DNA of 64,000 nucleotides from Parabacteroides massiliensis (GTDB taxonomy: Bacteria > Bacteroidota > Bacteroidia > Bacteroidales > Tannerellaceae): contig NZ_LT700189.1 in the NCBI RefSeq assembly GCF_900155425.1, positions 799,787 through 863,786 on the forward strand. The letters are read 5' to 3'. The position numbers and the translations under genes are program-made. The notes under the pieces are model-generated. The model did not search any database. It was not told the DNA's origin and was given only the letters and a program-made list of their open reading frames with translations. Of the stretch, positions 35,965 through 42,732 are shown one piece after another. The stretch's first letter is position 1; every line of letters begins with the position of its first letter.

Positions 35965-36867
35965 ATGGAGAAACAACTAAACGATCAATCGAGATACCTG
36001 ACGATAAGTGCGACAGACGAAGAATGGGGAATCGTCGTCACGACCGTCGGCTACCAGTTCATTCCCCCGAAAGGGAACTATCCTCTTTCGAAACATCCAG
36101 ACAATTACAGCTTCAAGCCGCAGACCGGACGAATCCTGAACGAGTACCAACTGGTCTACATCACAAAGGGAAGCGGCTATTTTTCTTCACAATCCTGCAA
36201 GATGCAAAAGATAAACGCAGGCACGATGATCCTGCTTTTTCCGGGAGAATGGCACAGCTACTATCCCGACAGCGAGACGGGGTGGGACGAATACTGGGTC
36301 GGTTTTCGCGGTATCCACATCGACAAACGTGTGGAGAAACGCTTCTTTACCCGCGAAGAGCCGTTGCAGCACATAGGGCTCAGCGCGACGATCGTCGGGC
36401 TGTATGAGGACATCCTGAAATTCGCCTCGCAGGAAAAAACGGGCTACCAGGAGATGATTTCGAGCATCGTCCTCCATATACTGGGCACGGTCTATTATAA
36501 AAGAAGGAACAACTCCTTTACGAATGCCTACGTTGTGGACAAGATCAACGAAGCACGCATCCTGATGAAAGAGCAGGTGGAAAACCCGCTGACACCGGAG
36601 GAGATAGCTTCCCGCCTGGGGCTCGGCTACTCTTGGTTCCGCCGCATGTTCAAAGAATATACAGGCGTGTCGCCCGCCCAGTACCAATTGCAACAGAAAC
36701 TACTGAAGGCAAAGGAACTGCTCACCAGCAGCAGCATGAACATCTCGGAAATCGCCTACAGCCTCAAGTTCGAGAATGCCGGACAGTTCTCCACCTTCTT
36801 CAAGAAAAAAGAGGGCATGACGCCGTCAGAGTTTAGGAACAATGGACAATTGACTATTGACAATTAA
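35965..36867 (+). CDS. rhaR: AraC family regulator, probable rhamnose activator
   Basis: I place the start at ATG 35965 (MEKQLNDQ). An upstream TTG at 35920 lies inside the promoter, and ATG 35932 would leave almost no leader. The N-terminal cupin-like ligand domain contains 'GYQFIPPKGNYPLSKHPDNY' and 'GTMILLFPGEWHSYYPDSE'. The C-terminal double helix-turn-helix has 'TPEEIASRLGLGYSWFRRMF' and 'MNISEIAYSLKFENAGQFST'. Divergence from rhaB supports control of the rhamnose genes, inferred from context. The last codons are formed by one arm of the inverted repeat at 36845-36906. Confidence 0.85.
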   Translation: MEKQLNDQSRYLTISATDEEWGIVVTTVGYQFIPPKGNYPLSKHPDNYSFKPQTGRILNEYQLVYITKGSGYFSSQSCKMQKINAGTMILLFPGEWHSYYPDSETGWDEYWVGFRGIHIDKRVEKRFFTREEPLQHIGLSATIVGLYEDILKFASQEKTGYQEMISSIVLHILGTVYYKRRNNSFTNAYVVDKINEARILMKEQVENPLTPEEIASRLGLGYSWFRRMFKEYTGVSPAQYQLQQKLLKAKELLTSSSMNISEIAYSLKFENAGQFSTFFKKKEGMTPSEFRNNGQLTIDN

Positions 36868-36906
36868 AAAAATACGGCTTACCGAAATTGTCAATTCTCA
36901 ATTGTC
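36845..36906. repeat. Near-perfect inverted repeat of the TTGTCAATT type, probable terminator
   Basis: The arms 36845-36865 and 36886-36906 (21 bases each, 19 complementary) are built from repeated ATTGACAATT units. They encode the last residues of both convergent neighbours: the AraC protein ends QLTIDN and the GtrA protein ends FLIDN. A similar sequence occurs at 61058-61084. Confidence 0.8.
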
Positions 36907-37296
36907 AATTAAAAAAGTGATTTTCTTGTTCATCATATAGTTGACGGCGCCATAGATGAAGAGCCCGAGAAACTGGGCGAGGTATTCGTTCAGGTTGAAG
37001 ATTTCCACCATAACGAGCAATGCGAGGAACTGGGCGCAGTAGGCACACCCGAATGCGATCAGGAAAAGAGGCACCTCACGGTGGAGCTTGCCGGTACGGG
37101 AAGAAAACACCCAGTATTTGCTCCAAAAGAAATTATTGATCTGCGCAATCACGTAGGCGATGATATTGGTAGCGATGTAGTTACAACCGAGCTTGTCCAT
37201 CATCAGCCAGACAATCAAGACCGTAATCAGCGCATTCAGCGTGCCGATCAGCATAAACCGTATCACGCGTACCATATTTTTAGATTGTGAGACCAA
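36898..37296 (-). CDS. GtrA family membrane protein
   Basis: The 132-residue protein has four predicted helices and matches GtrA: 'RVIRFMLIGTLNALITVLIV' then 'AYVIAQINNFFWSKYWVFSS'. GtrA-like proteins are thought to help move lipid-linked sugars across the inner membrane. No glycosyltransferase partner is adjacent. A TATATTTG promoter element is on the - strand at 37344-37351. The first ATG (37296) and a second (37275) are both plausible. The C-terminal residues come from the inverted repeat. Confidence 0.88.
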   Translation of the reverse strand: MVSQSKNMVRVIRFMLIGTLNALITVLIVWLMMDKLGCNYIATNIIAYVIAQINNFFWSKYWVFSSRTGKLHREVPLFLIAFGCAYCAQFLALLVMVEIFNLNEYLAQFLGLFIYGAVNYMMNKKITFLIDN

Positions 37297-37419
37297 ACCC
37301 GTTTCCTGCTGTTTTGTTCTTTGACATTTGAATTTTCGGGGGACAAATATACAGGAATATTATGTAAATAGCCATACAAAAGGTCAAAAGTATGGCAAGC
37401 AACGCGTATCTTTGCCTTC

Positions 37420-38106
37420 ATGAAATACTTATTGTTTTGCACAATCAGCCTGTTATCCCTCGCCGCCTGCATCCGCGAGGATGTGCCGTCTGCGGATGGC
37501 TTTGCTTTGGCGGAAGGTAACCCGTTGCCCGAATTCAGTATTTCCAACCCGTATGGGACGGTATCGAAAAAGGACCTGGAAAACAAATTCGCCCTGATCA
37601 TTTTTTTCAGTACGACCTGCTCCGACTGCCGGAAAGCTTTTCCCGATATATACGCTTTATATAATGTATATAAAAACGATCCCTCCGTCCGTGTGCTCCT
37701 GATCGCCCGCAGCGAAACAGAAGAGCAGGTGGCGGCCTATTTCAGGGAACAGCAATACGACATGGAGTTTTTCGCCGACCCGGACCGGAAAACCTATTCC
37801 CTCTTTGCCGACAACATCATCCCCCGCGTATTCCTTGCCGGGAAGGACGGCACGCTTATCCTGACGCAAACGGAAAAGGTGGATGCGGAAGAGATCAAGG
37901 CTGCCATCCCAAACCTCTTGACTGGCCTTACCTCGAAAAGCGATACAAACCTGCAGATCTCGACCGAAAACCAAGACAGCACCGACTTCGCACTGTTCCC
38001 CAATCCCACCGACACGCTGACGCTGATACCTTTCTTCAACTCCTTCCTCGCCCGTTACGGGCAGAATCAAATATTTTGGAAAATTCCGCAAAAATCGGTC
38101 GCCTGA
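37420..38106 (+). CDS. Redoxin/TlpA-like lipoprotein, 3' end rebuilt by a repeat
   Basis: The product begins with a lipoprotein signal (LLSLAAC, Cys near residue 17). It has a thioredoxin-like region 'NPLPEFSISNPYGTVSKKDL' and 'IIFFSTTCSDCRKAFPDIY' with a CSDC redox pair at residues 67-70. It probably handles thiol-disulfide exchange in the periplasm. From base 38066 the gene runs into the 116-bp direct repeat, so the last 13 residues (NQIFWKIPQKSVA) and stop are encoded by repeat DNA. The original 3' end may have been replaced. TATCTTTG at 37407-37414 ends 5 bp before the ATG. Confidence 0.8.
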   Translation: MKYLLFCTISLLSLAACIREDVPSADGFALAEGNPLPEFSISNPYGTVSKKDLENKFALIIFFSTTCSDCRKAFPDIYALYNVYKNDPSVRVLLIARSETEEQVAAYFREQQYDMEFFADPDRKTYSLFADNIIPRVFLAGKDGTLILTQTEKVDAEEIKAAIPNLLTGLTSKSDTNLQISTENQDSTDFALFPNPTDTLTLIPFFNSFLARYGQNQIFWKIPQKSVA

Positions 38107-38181
38107 AAATAATCCGATTCTCAGAACACAAAAACAGAGGCTATGCCGTAAAACTTAATTACGACACAGCCTCCCTTTTCT
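38066..38181. repeat. 116-bp direct repeat, copy A
   Basis: Copy A is identical to copy B (39121-39236) at 115 of 116 positions; the only difference is C at 38100 versus T at 39155. Both contain a hairpin with outer arms GAGGCT/AGCCTC, which is the terminator of the HU-like gene in copy B. Copy A lies at the 3' end of the redoxin gene instead, separated from copy B by exactly 1,055 bp. Confidence 0.95.
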
Positions 38182-38336
38182 GGATCCAGCCAGAACCTGC
38201 ATGTAGGCATCACCTAATATTACTTCCATACAAACAAAATAATTAGAAATAATCTAAAGATTATTTACATAATAAGCAAAAGATTATTATATTTGTGGTG
38301 TCAAACAACACGAGTGATAATTTTAAATTTAAGCCT

Positions 38337-38504
38337 ATGACAAAAGAAGAGCGGGAGGAGCTCATTCAACAAAAGGAAAATCTCAAGTTACTTTTTGAAT
38401 TCCACAGCGGAAATCGGGTAATAAAGGGAGATCCGGAATTCGAACAGCACATAAACGATATTTTGGATATGATTGCTGAAATAGAAGAAAAACTAAAAGA
38501 GTAA
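38337..38504 (+). CDS. Small acidic helical protein, unknown
   Basis: From the ATG at 38337 the ORF encodes 55 residues: MTKEEREELIQQKENLKLLF, a short middle, and a C-terminal helix ending MIAEIEEKLKE. It is highly charged, predicted helical, and looks coiled-coil-like. TATATTTG at 38288-38295 fits a -7 promoter element 41 bp upstream. It lies 41 bp before the DUF5053 gene and inside the block flanked by the 116-bp repeats, so the two probably form one unit. No family recognised. Confidence 0.65.
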   Translation: MTKEEREELIQQKENLKLLFEFHSGNRVIKGDPEFEQHINDILDMIAEIEEKLKE

Positions 38505-38545
38505 CTAACAAATCCCCTCTTCGGAGAGGCACAAAAAGTATATAT

Positions 38546-38971
38546 ATGAAGGATTTATCAAAGTTTTTACCAACCGATGACATGCGGGCGGATTTTGAAA
38601 AATTCAAAAGCATGTCACCTGAAGAACGTGCTGCTTTCCAGGAAGAACGAACTCGGAAAGTAGAAGCTCTGCCGGAAGACGAACAAGCTGCTTTTATCAA
38701 GGCTACCCATCAAGGATTAGTTGCGATCAAAGACGAGCTGCAGGATATCAAATTGACATTAGAATTAGGAGATGTGGCAAATGCTCTTTCTTTAAGTTAT
38801 ATTGCGAAGACGTACTTTGGTAAAAGTAAAAATTGGCTTTACCAGCGTTTGAATGGCTATAAAGTAAATGGGAAACCAGCACAGTTTACAGAAGAAGAAC
38901 GCAAACGTTTTGCAGAAGCTCTCCTTGATTTGAGCCGGCGAATAAATGAAACTGCGCTTAAGTTTGCTTGA
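38546..38971 (+). CDS. DUF5053-like protein
   Basis: The 141-residue protein is charged and helical. It has 'SLSYIAKTYFGKSKNWLYQR' in the middle, a helix-turn-helix-like segment, and 'EEERKRFAEALLDLSRRINE' at the end. It resembles the Bacteroidetes DUF5053 family, whose function is unknown to me and which often sits in accessory regions. The possible HTH suggests DNA binding, which is inference. With the 55-residue gene it makes up the entire coding content between the two 116-bp repeats. A strong terminator follows at 38998-39034. Confidence 0.75.
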   Translation: MKDLSKFLPTDDMRADFEKFKSMSPEERAAFQEERTRKVEALPEDEQAAFIKATHQGLVAIKDELQDIKLTLELGDVANALSLSYIAKTYFGKSKNWLYQRLNGYKVNGKPAQFTEEERKRFAEALLDLSRRINETALKFA

Positions 38972-38997
38972 GCTCGGATTGTTTAACAGCAATTATG

Positions 38998-39034
38998 AAG
39001 AGGCTGCGTCAAAATAGGCGCAGCCTCTTTTTTG
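38998..39034 (+). terminator. Intrinsic terminator after the DUF5053 gene
   Basis: AAGAGGCTGCG pairs with CGCAGCCTCTT around a 10-base loop, followed by a T run (39028-39034). It lies about 27 bp after the stop. Confidence 0.88.
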
Positions 39035-39120
39035 TAAGCTGTTGACAAACATAAAACAAAGCCCAGGCTTTCCCAAGCGTGGGTTTTGTCATGTCAGTAT
39101 CTCGGATTATACGTCCGAAG

Positions 39121-39236
39121 ATCAAATATTTTGGAAAATTCCGCAAAAATCGGTTGCCTGAAAATAATCCGATTCTCAGAACACAAAAACAGAGGCTATG
39201 CCGTAAAACTTAATTACGACACAGCCTCCCTTTTCT
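39121..39236. repeat. 116-bp direct repeat, copy B, with HU-gene terminator
   Basis: This is the partner of copy A. On the - strand it lies directly after the HU-like gene. Its hairpin (about 39193-39229, arms GAGGCTATGCCGTA/TACGACACAGCCTC with G-U pairs) is the likely terminator of that gene. So copy B is in its functional position and copy A is the displaced one. Confidence 0.93.
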
Positions 39237-39265
39237 TCTCCTCTTCTCTCCGTATGACGGTTCCT

Positions 39266-39718
39266 CTACAATTCGCCGGGACGTTCTTCTTCACCTCCGC
39301 CGGAATCGTTCGTTTCGGAATTGCTGACGACGAAAGCGAACCGTTCGAACTGGGTATTCTCTCTCGCTTTGCGAAGTAACGACCCCGGACTGAACACGAT
39401 GCGCGGAGTCTTGATCATCTCCGAATCAAACTCTTCGTCCGTCGCACTCCCGGTCGAACCGACACCGTAGCGGAAATTTCCAAACTCCCCGAACTGCACG
39501 CGCCGACCGGATGCCAAATGTTTGCGAATCAGGTAATTCATACGGTCGATCACCCCTTTCACCTGGTTGGTCGGAATACCCGCCTCCACGATTTCGTCCA
39601 AAAGGGATTCGAAACTGACCAGTTCCATATAAACCGGCTGTGCATACATCTTTTCAGGAACCTCTTCCTGATCCTTACCCATGTTCTTCTTCTTCACCAA
39701 ACGATACTTTACTGACAT
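39266..39718 (-). CDS. HU-like DNA-binding protein (Bacteroidetes HU-HIG type)
   Basis: The 150-residue protein has an HU/IHF-like core: 'VSFESLLDEIVEAGIPTNQV', 'IRKHLASGRRVQFGEFGNFR' and 'TPRIVFSPGSLLRKARENTQ'. An acidic Gly/Glu tail ends GGGEEERPGEL. Such proteins are typical of the Bacteroides cassette with DUF4248 and an amidase. Here the cassette's other genes lie 5 kb away on the opposite strand. The 3' coding end and terminator are repeated in the region (copies A, B, and remnant C at 42375-42484). Phased 10-bp repeats lie upstream. Confidence 0.88.
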   Translation of the reverse strand: MSVKYRLVKKKNMGKDQEEVPEKMYAQPVYMELVSFESLLDEIVEAGIPTNQVKGVIDRMNYLIRKHLASGRRVQFGEFGNFRYGVGSTGSATDEEFDSEMIKTPRIVFSPGSLLRKARENTQFERFAFVVSNSETNDSGGGEEERPGEL

Positions 39719-39778
39719 AACTGTTTAATTTTTTAATTCGTGAATAACTTCTGAAATGCTTTGTTCTCGAAAACATGA

Positions 39779-39845
39779 CAAAGATACTCCCCCTAAAAAC
39801 AGTCCTGTCGCCATCTGTCGCCCTATGTCGGCATTTGTGGAGATG
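39779..39845 (-). promoter_or_regulatory. HU-like gene promoter with four 10-bp phased repeats
   Basis: On the - strand TATCTTTG at 39779-39786 is a -7 element. Upstream of it four consecutive 10-bp units (as read on + strand: TGTCGCCATC, TGTCGCCCTA, TGTCGGCATT, TGTGGAGATG; 39806-39845) repeat at one-helical-turn spacing. They occupy the -33 and upstream region and could be a site for cooperative binding of a regulator or of the HU-like protein itself. Confidence 0.7.
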
Positions 39846-39892
39846 CATGGGCGGATGTAGGCAAAAAACAACAATCAGACTCCATTATAAAT

Positions 39893-39926
39893 AAAATGAG
39901 CCCAGTACGATACCGAGCTCATTATT
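39893..39926 (-). terminator. Terminator of the AT-rich three-gene operon
   Basis: AATGAGC (39895-39901) pairs with GCTCATT (39917-39923), with an inner GTA/TAC pair. On the - strand a T-rich stretch follows. It lies about 70 bp after the end of the gene at 39996. Confidence 0.7.
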
Positions 39927-39995
39927 TAAATATTTTACAACGTTTCCAATTTTCAAAATTCGCTTCAAAATAAAACGTTCCTTTATTTACCAATG

Positions 39996-40892
39996 CTATT
40001 CAACTATCATAAAATTCCATTCTATATCCTGAGGATTACGAGGATACCATGTTTTACCATCAAGTTGTACACAAAAAGTAGTCAAAATCATTTTGTTATC
40101 ACTATAATCTGCAAAATAGTTTCTTTTGACATTCCACAAGCCTCCTCCAACTACAGGATCAGTACCATATCCACATTTAGGAGAATCATCCGGATAAAAA
40201 TGATCAGAGTTTATATTGGGTATTTCATATGTAACTTTATACGTATTAGCTATTTTTGTTCCTTGTACATATTCACCTCCTGTTTGGTCGGGATTTTTAG
40301 GATACATACTAACAACAGAAGTCTCTCCAAATTTTTCCATTGTAGTATATCCTTTTACAGTACGCGATATAATTGTACCTCCTGGTACTATTATAATTTT
40401 ACCTGTATAATAGTATGTATATCCATTTTCATCACGATTATGATATCTACCAATTAAAACACTTGTCGCATCAGACTTGAACCATTCTCCAGAAGATTCT
40501 TTTGATATTAATGTAGAACCTGAGTCTAATACAGTAGTGCCTTCTCCATTCAACTTAACTAAAGCTGTTGCATATTGTGTTTTTCCATTTTCATCACCAT
40601 CGTGTTTTCGCCCGACAATAACTCGATTTATCGGTGCTTCAAATCTCCCAAAAGATTCTTTAATAGAAGTATGCCATTGTACATCTTCAACAGTAATAAT
40701 TCCAGATACAGATTTACCATCTTTATCTACTGCTTTAAGCGTTGAATACTCATATGTCGTTTGTCCATTTTCATCACCAACATGGTGACGTCCTGTTATA
40801 ACACAATTTACAGGGCATAAAAAATAGCTTTTACTTTCTTTCATACTTTGTGAAAGACTTCTTACGTTAGGAACAATAATAATTTCGTCCAT
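39996..40892 (-). CDS. Protein with three GRxHxGDENG repeats, unknown function
   Basis: The 298-residue protein has no signal peptide. It carries three repeats of 54-60 residues with cores GRHHVGDENG (34-43), GRKHDGDENG (94-103) and GRYHNRDENG (148-157). Each core is preceded by a [AV]-x-[NS]-x-VI-x-G strand and followed by a Tyr-rich strand. The Asp/Glu/Asn-rich turn could bind a metal ion. The C-terminal region ends 'KTWYPRNPQDIEWNFMIVE', which resembles the end of the 215-residue lipoprotein two genes upstream. I recognise no family. The gene is AT-rich, last in a three-gene unit and probably acquired. Confidence 0.8.
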   Translation of the reverse strand: MDEIIIVPNVRSLSQSMKESKSYFLCPVNCVITGRHHVGDENGQTTYEYSTLKAVDKDGKSVSGIITVEDVQWHTSIKESFGRFEAPINRVIVGRKHDGDENGKTQYATALVKLNGEGTTVLDSGSTLISKESSGEWFKSDATSVLIGRYHNRDENGYTYYYTGKIIIVPGGTIISRTVKGYTTMEKFGETSVVSMYPKNPDQTGGEYVQGTKIANTYKVTYEIPNINSDHFYPDDSPKCGYGTDPVVGGGLWNVKRNYFADYSDNKMILTTFCVQLDGKTWYPRNPQDIEWNFMIVE

Positions 40893-40904
40893 AATTTTTT
40901 TAAT

Positions 40905-41411
40905 TTAATTGTTGATTGATTTTATATTTATATCCGCACTTATTCTTATCATTGTATCGTACATACTATAAAGAAAGAAATGACTCCGTTTTTCACCATA
41001 ACATCTAAAATGACAAATAGAATCATTAATCGTAAAATAATCAATATTATCAAAACAAAAATTCGTTTTAGAACTATTGTTTTTAATCCACTCTATGCTA
41101 TCATTTACGAAAGTAATATTTAGATCATCAAATTTAGTTTTATTTTTTCTGAAACATTTATTTATATTATCAATTTGATATGAGTATTGATTTTTATCTA
41201 AAGAATATATTTTCTTTCCAAACAAAATTACGTTTTCTTCAAAGAACAATTCTTCTATGGGGTTTCCGAATTTAGTACATAAAGTAAAAGATGATCCCTC
41301 TTTTATTTCTATGCAACAGTTGCGCGTTTCATACTCATCATCTTCTTTCGAACAAGAAATGAAGATCATGATAATATACAAAAACAAACAATATTTATAC
41401 ATAGCAATCAT
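40905..41411 (-). CDS. AT-rich putative lipoprotein, unknown
   Basis: The 168-residue product begins MIAMYKYCLFLYIIMIFISC, a lipoprotein-type signal with Cys near residue 20. The mature part is rich in Asn, Asp, Phe, Tyr and Cys (six further Cys), consistent with an exported, possibly disulfide-bonded protein. No family recognised. It overlaps the upstream lipoprotein gene by 4 bp and lies 12 bp before the GRxHxGDENG gene. Codon use is strongly A/T-ending, unlike the flanking core genes. Confidence 0.7.
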   Translation of the reverse strand: MIAMYKYCLFLYIIMIFISCSKEDDEYETRNCCIEIKEGSSFTLCTKFGNPIEELFFEENVILFGKKIYSLDKNQYSYQIDNINKCFRKNKTKFDDLNITFVNDSIEWIKNNSSKTNFCFDNIDYFTINDSICHFRCYGEKRSHFFLYSMYDTMIRISADINIKSINN

Positions 41412-42055
41412 ATATTCAATATATTAACATTCCATTTAAGATTATCAGGAGCACAAGGGAACCATATTTTGGGAGCACTACCAGAGACAACAAAGAACAC
41501 AAGGCTTGTATTCATTGTAAACGTAGATTTATAGGTATTATATTGACCTACATATCCTCTTCGTGCATTTACAAAATTATCAGTTCTCGGATTATCTAAT
41601 AACAAACCGCATTCTAATGATTCAGCCACATTGGGACGTTGATTACTTTGAAGTTGGAGTAAATAATAAGCCAATCCTATAGTTACATAATAGTCCTTAT
41701 GGGCAGTGATACCCAATTTATCTGCTGTCTGAAAATCAGAAATATTGATTTTCAAATCAGAACATCCTTCATATGCTACAAAATCGATAAATCCGATCTT
41801 TGATACAGTGTTTATATCTGCTTTTAGAGCTAATTCAGAATATGTAAGTAAATAGTTATTTTTTAAAGAACCAAGATTTACTCTTTCATTTAAAAACAAA
41901 TAAAACTCTTCCAAAGAAGGAATGACCGTAACTCCGCTTATTGAATCAACAGGTGCAATAAGACCTTTTGTAAATACTGTTTCAAAGTCATTTATAGCAT
42001 CATTGGAACAAGAGCCACTTAATAAGCATAATAAGACGATATAAAAATAATTCAT
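41408..42055 (-). CDS. AT-rich putative lipoprotein sharing a C-terminal motif
   Basis: The 215-residue protein has a lipoprotein signal (MNYFYIVLLCLLSGSC; lipobox LSGSC). The mature part contains 'ISGVTVIPSLEEFYLFLNER' and 'YYVTIGLAYYLLQLQSNQRP', then a Tyr-rich segment 'RRGYVGQYNTYKSTFTMNTS'. It ends 'PKIWFPCAPDNLKWNVNILN', matching the W-[YF]-P-x-x-P-x-[DN]-[IL]-[EK]-W-N ending of the GRxHxGDENG protein. It is the first gene of the unit, with a 4-bp overlap to the next. Unknown function; probably cell-surface or periplasmic. Confidence 0.72.
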   Translation of the reverse strand: MNYFYIVLLCLLSGSCSNDAINDFETVFTKGLIAPVDSISGVTVIPSLEEFYLFLNERVNLGSLKNNYLLTYSELALKADINTVSKIGFIDFVAYEGCSDLKINISDFQTADKLGITAHKDYYVTIGLAYYLLQLQSNQRPNVAESLECGLLLDNPRTDNFVNARRGYVGQYNTYKSTFTMNTSLVFFVVSGSAPKIWFPCAPDNLKWNVNILNI

Positions 42056-42345
42056 TTTGATATATTTATTAATTAGTTGTTAACAAGCAAATTGATTTCA
42101 TTTTTATGATTTGGATACAACTAAAATACAAGGTAAAAAACAAGATCAGATATTTACAATCGATCACAATTCAAAAACGCCCCTCAATTAGTTTTATCAA
42201 TTTTCATCAAAAATATAAAAATATTTATAGATTTACAAATTTTTTATCTACAATCTATCGATTATTTATTATATTTAACACAATACAGTTGTTTCTTATA
42301 AGTCGATTGCGCACACTCCTTTTCAAGAATCTCCATCTAAACAAA
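42056..42345. other. AT-rich gap upstream of the three-gene unit
   Basis: About 290 bp with very high A+T content. It must hold the promoter of the three-gene unit (- strand). I find only a near-match to the -7 element (TCAATTTG on the - strand near 42084-42091). A + strand open frame of 86 codons here looks like a by-product of AT-rich sequence. I see no other signal. Confidence 0.5.
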
Positions 42346-42375
42346 GAGCGCAGGCCTCTTTTGTGACCTGCGCTC
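42346..42375 (-). terminator. Hairpin next to the HU-gene remnant
   Basis: GAGCGCAGG (42346-42354) pairs perfectly with CCTGCGCTC (42367-42375) around a 12-base loop. Its sequence differs from the copy A/B hairpin, but it occupies the same place relative to the HU 3' end. Confidence 0.75.
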
Positions 42376-42484
42376 CTTTTCTTGTACTCTTCTCTCCGTA
42401 TGACGGTTTCCTCTACAATTCGCCGGGGCGTTCTTCTTCGCCTCCGCCGGAATCGTTCGTTTCGGAATTGCTGACGGCGAAAAA
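42375..42484 (-). pseudogene. Remnant of an HU-like gene 3' end (copy C)
   Basis: On the - strand this encodes AVSNSETNDSGGGEEERPGE plus L and a stop at 42413-42415, the same C-terminus as the HU-like protein. About 107 bp aligns with 39229-39335 at roughly 93% by eye, with one extra T and a few substitutions. The rest of an HU gene is absent: upstream sequence turns into unrelated DNA at about 42485. It is a truncated duplicate and marks the outer edge of the AT-rich insertion. Confidence 0.88.
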
Positions 42485-42732
42485 CGGTGGGGAAATTTTT
42501 CCTTATTGTATCATTCTCCCAAATACCCATTGGTCCAAATCGAAACTCTATCGCGTTTATTTTGGTTTTATACCCCATATATTTCAATTTTCCCTATAGG
42601 GTAATATTTTTTAACAAACATGTTTTTCGATAATCAGCTATTATCCAGCATAATACAGTAATACAGGCTTCTAAGAGGGGATATTGTATTCTGCTGTAGT
42701 TTCGCACTCTTGTATCTGTCCCTCTTTTCAGG
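42485..42732. other. Gap between the HU remnant and hicB
   Basis: About 250 bp without a convincing gene. A short palindrome CCCTATAGGG occurs at 42592-42601, close to a - strand open frame beginning MKYMGYKTKINAIEF that runs out of frame into the HU remnant and is not a recognisable protein. I see nothing else. Confidence 0.4.

Noticed and set aside
37263-37601. 112-codon - strand open frame opposite the redoxin gene
   Set aside because: It runs antisense to the redoxin start and into the GtrA promoter region, and has no protein-like features.
38182-39120. Insertion sequence between the 116-bp repeats
   Set aside because: No transposase gene, no terminal inverted repeats at the block ends, and the repeats contain an HU-gene terminator rather than typical IS ends.
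39806-39845. Possible CRISPR or microsatellite
   Set aside because: The units are 10 bp and contiguous with no spacers; promoter-associated repeats explain them better.
42106-42366. 86-codon + strand open frame
   Set aside because: It is rich in Ile, Phe, Lys and Asn as expected for random AT-rich DNA, crosses the hairpin at 42346, and has no promoter or recognisable domain.
42255-42587. 110-codon - strand open frame
   Set aside because: It reads the HU remnant in the wrong frame and becomes an Arg-rich artefact across the hairpin.
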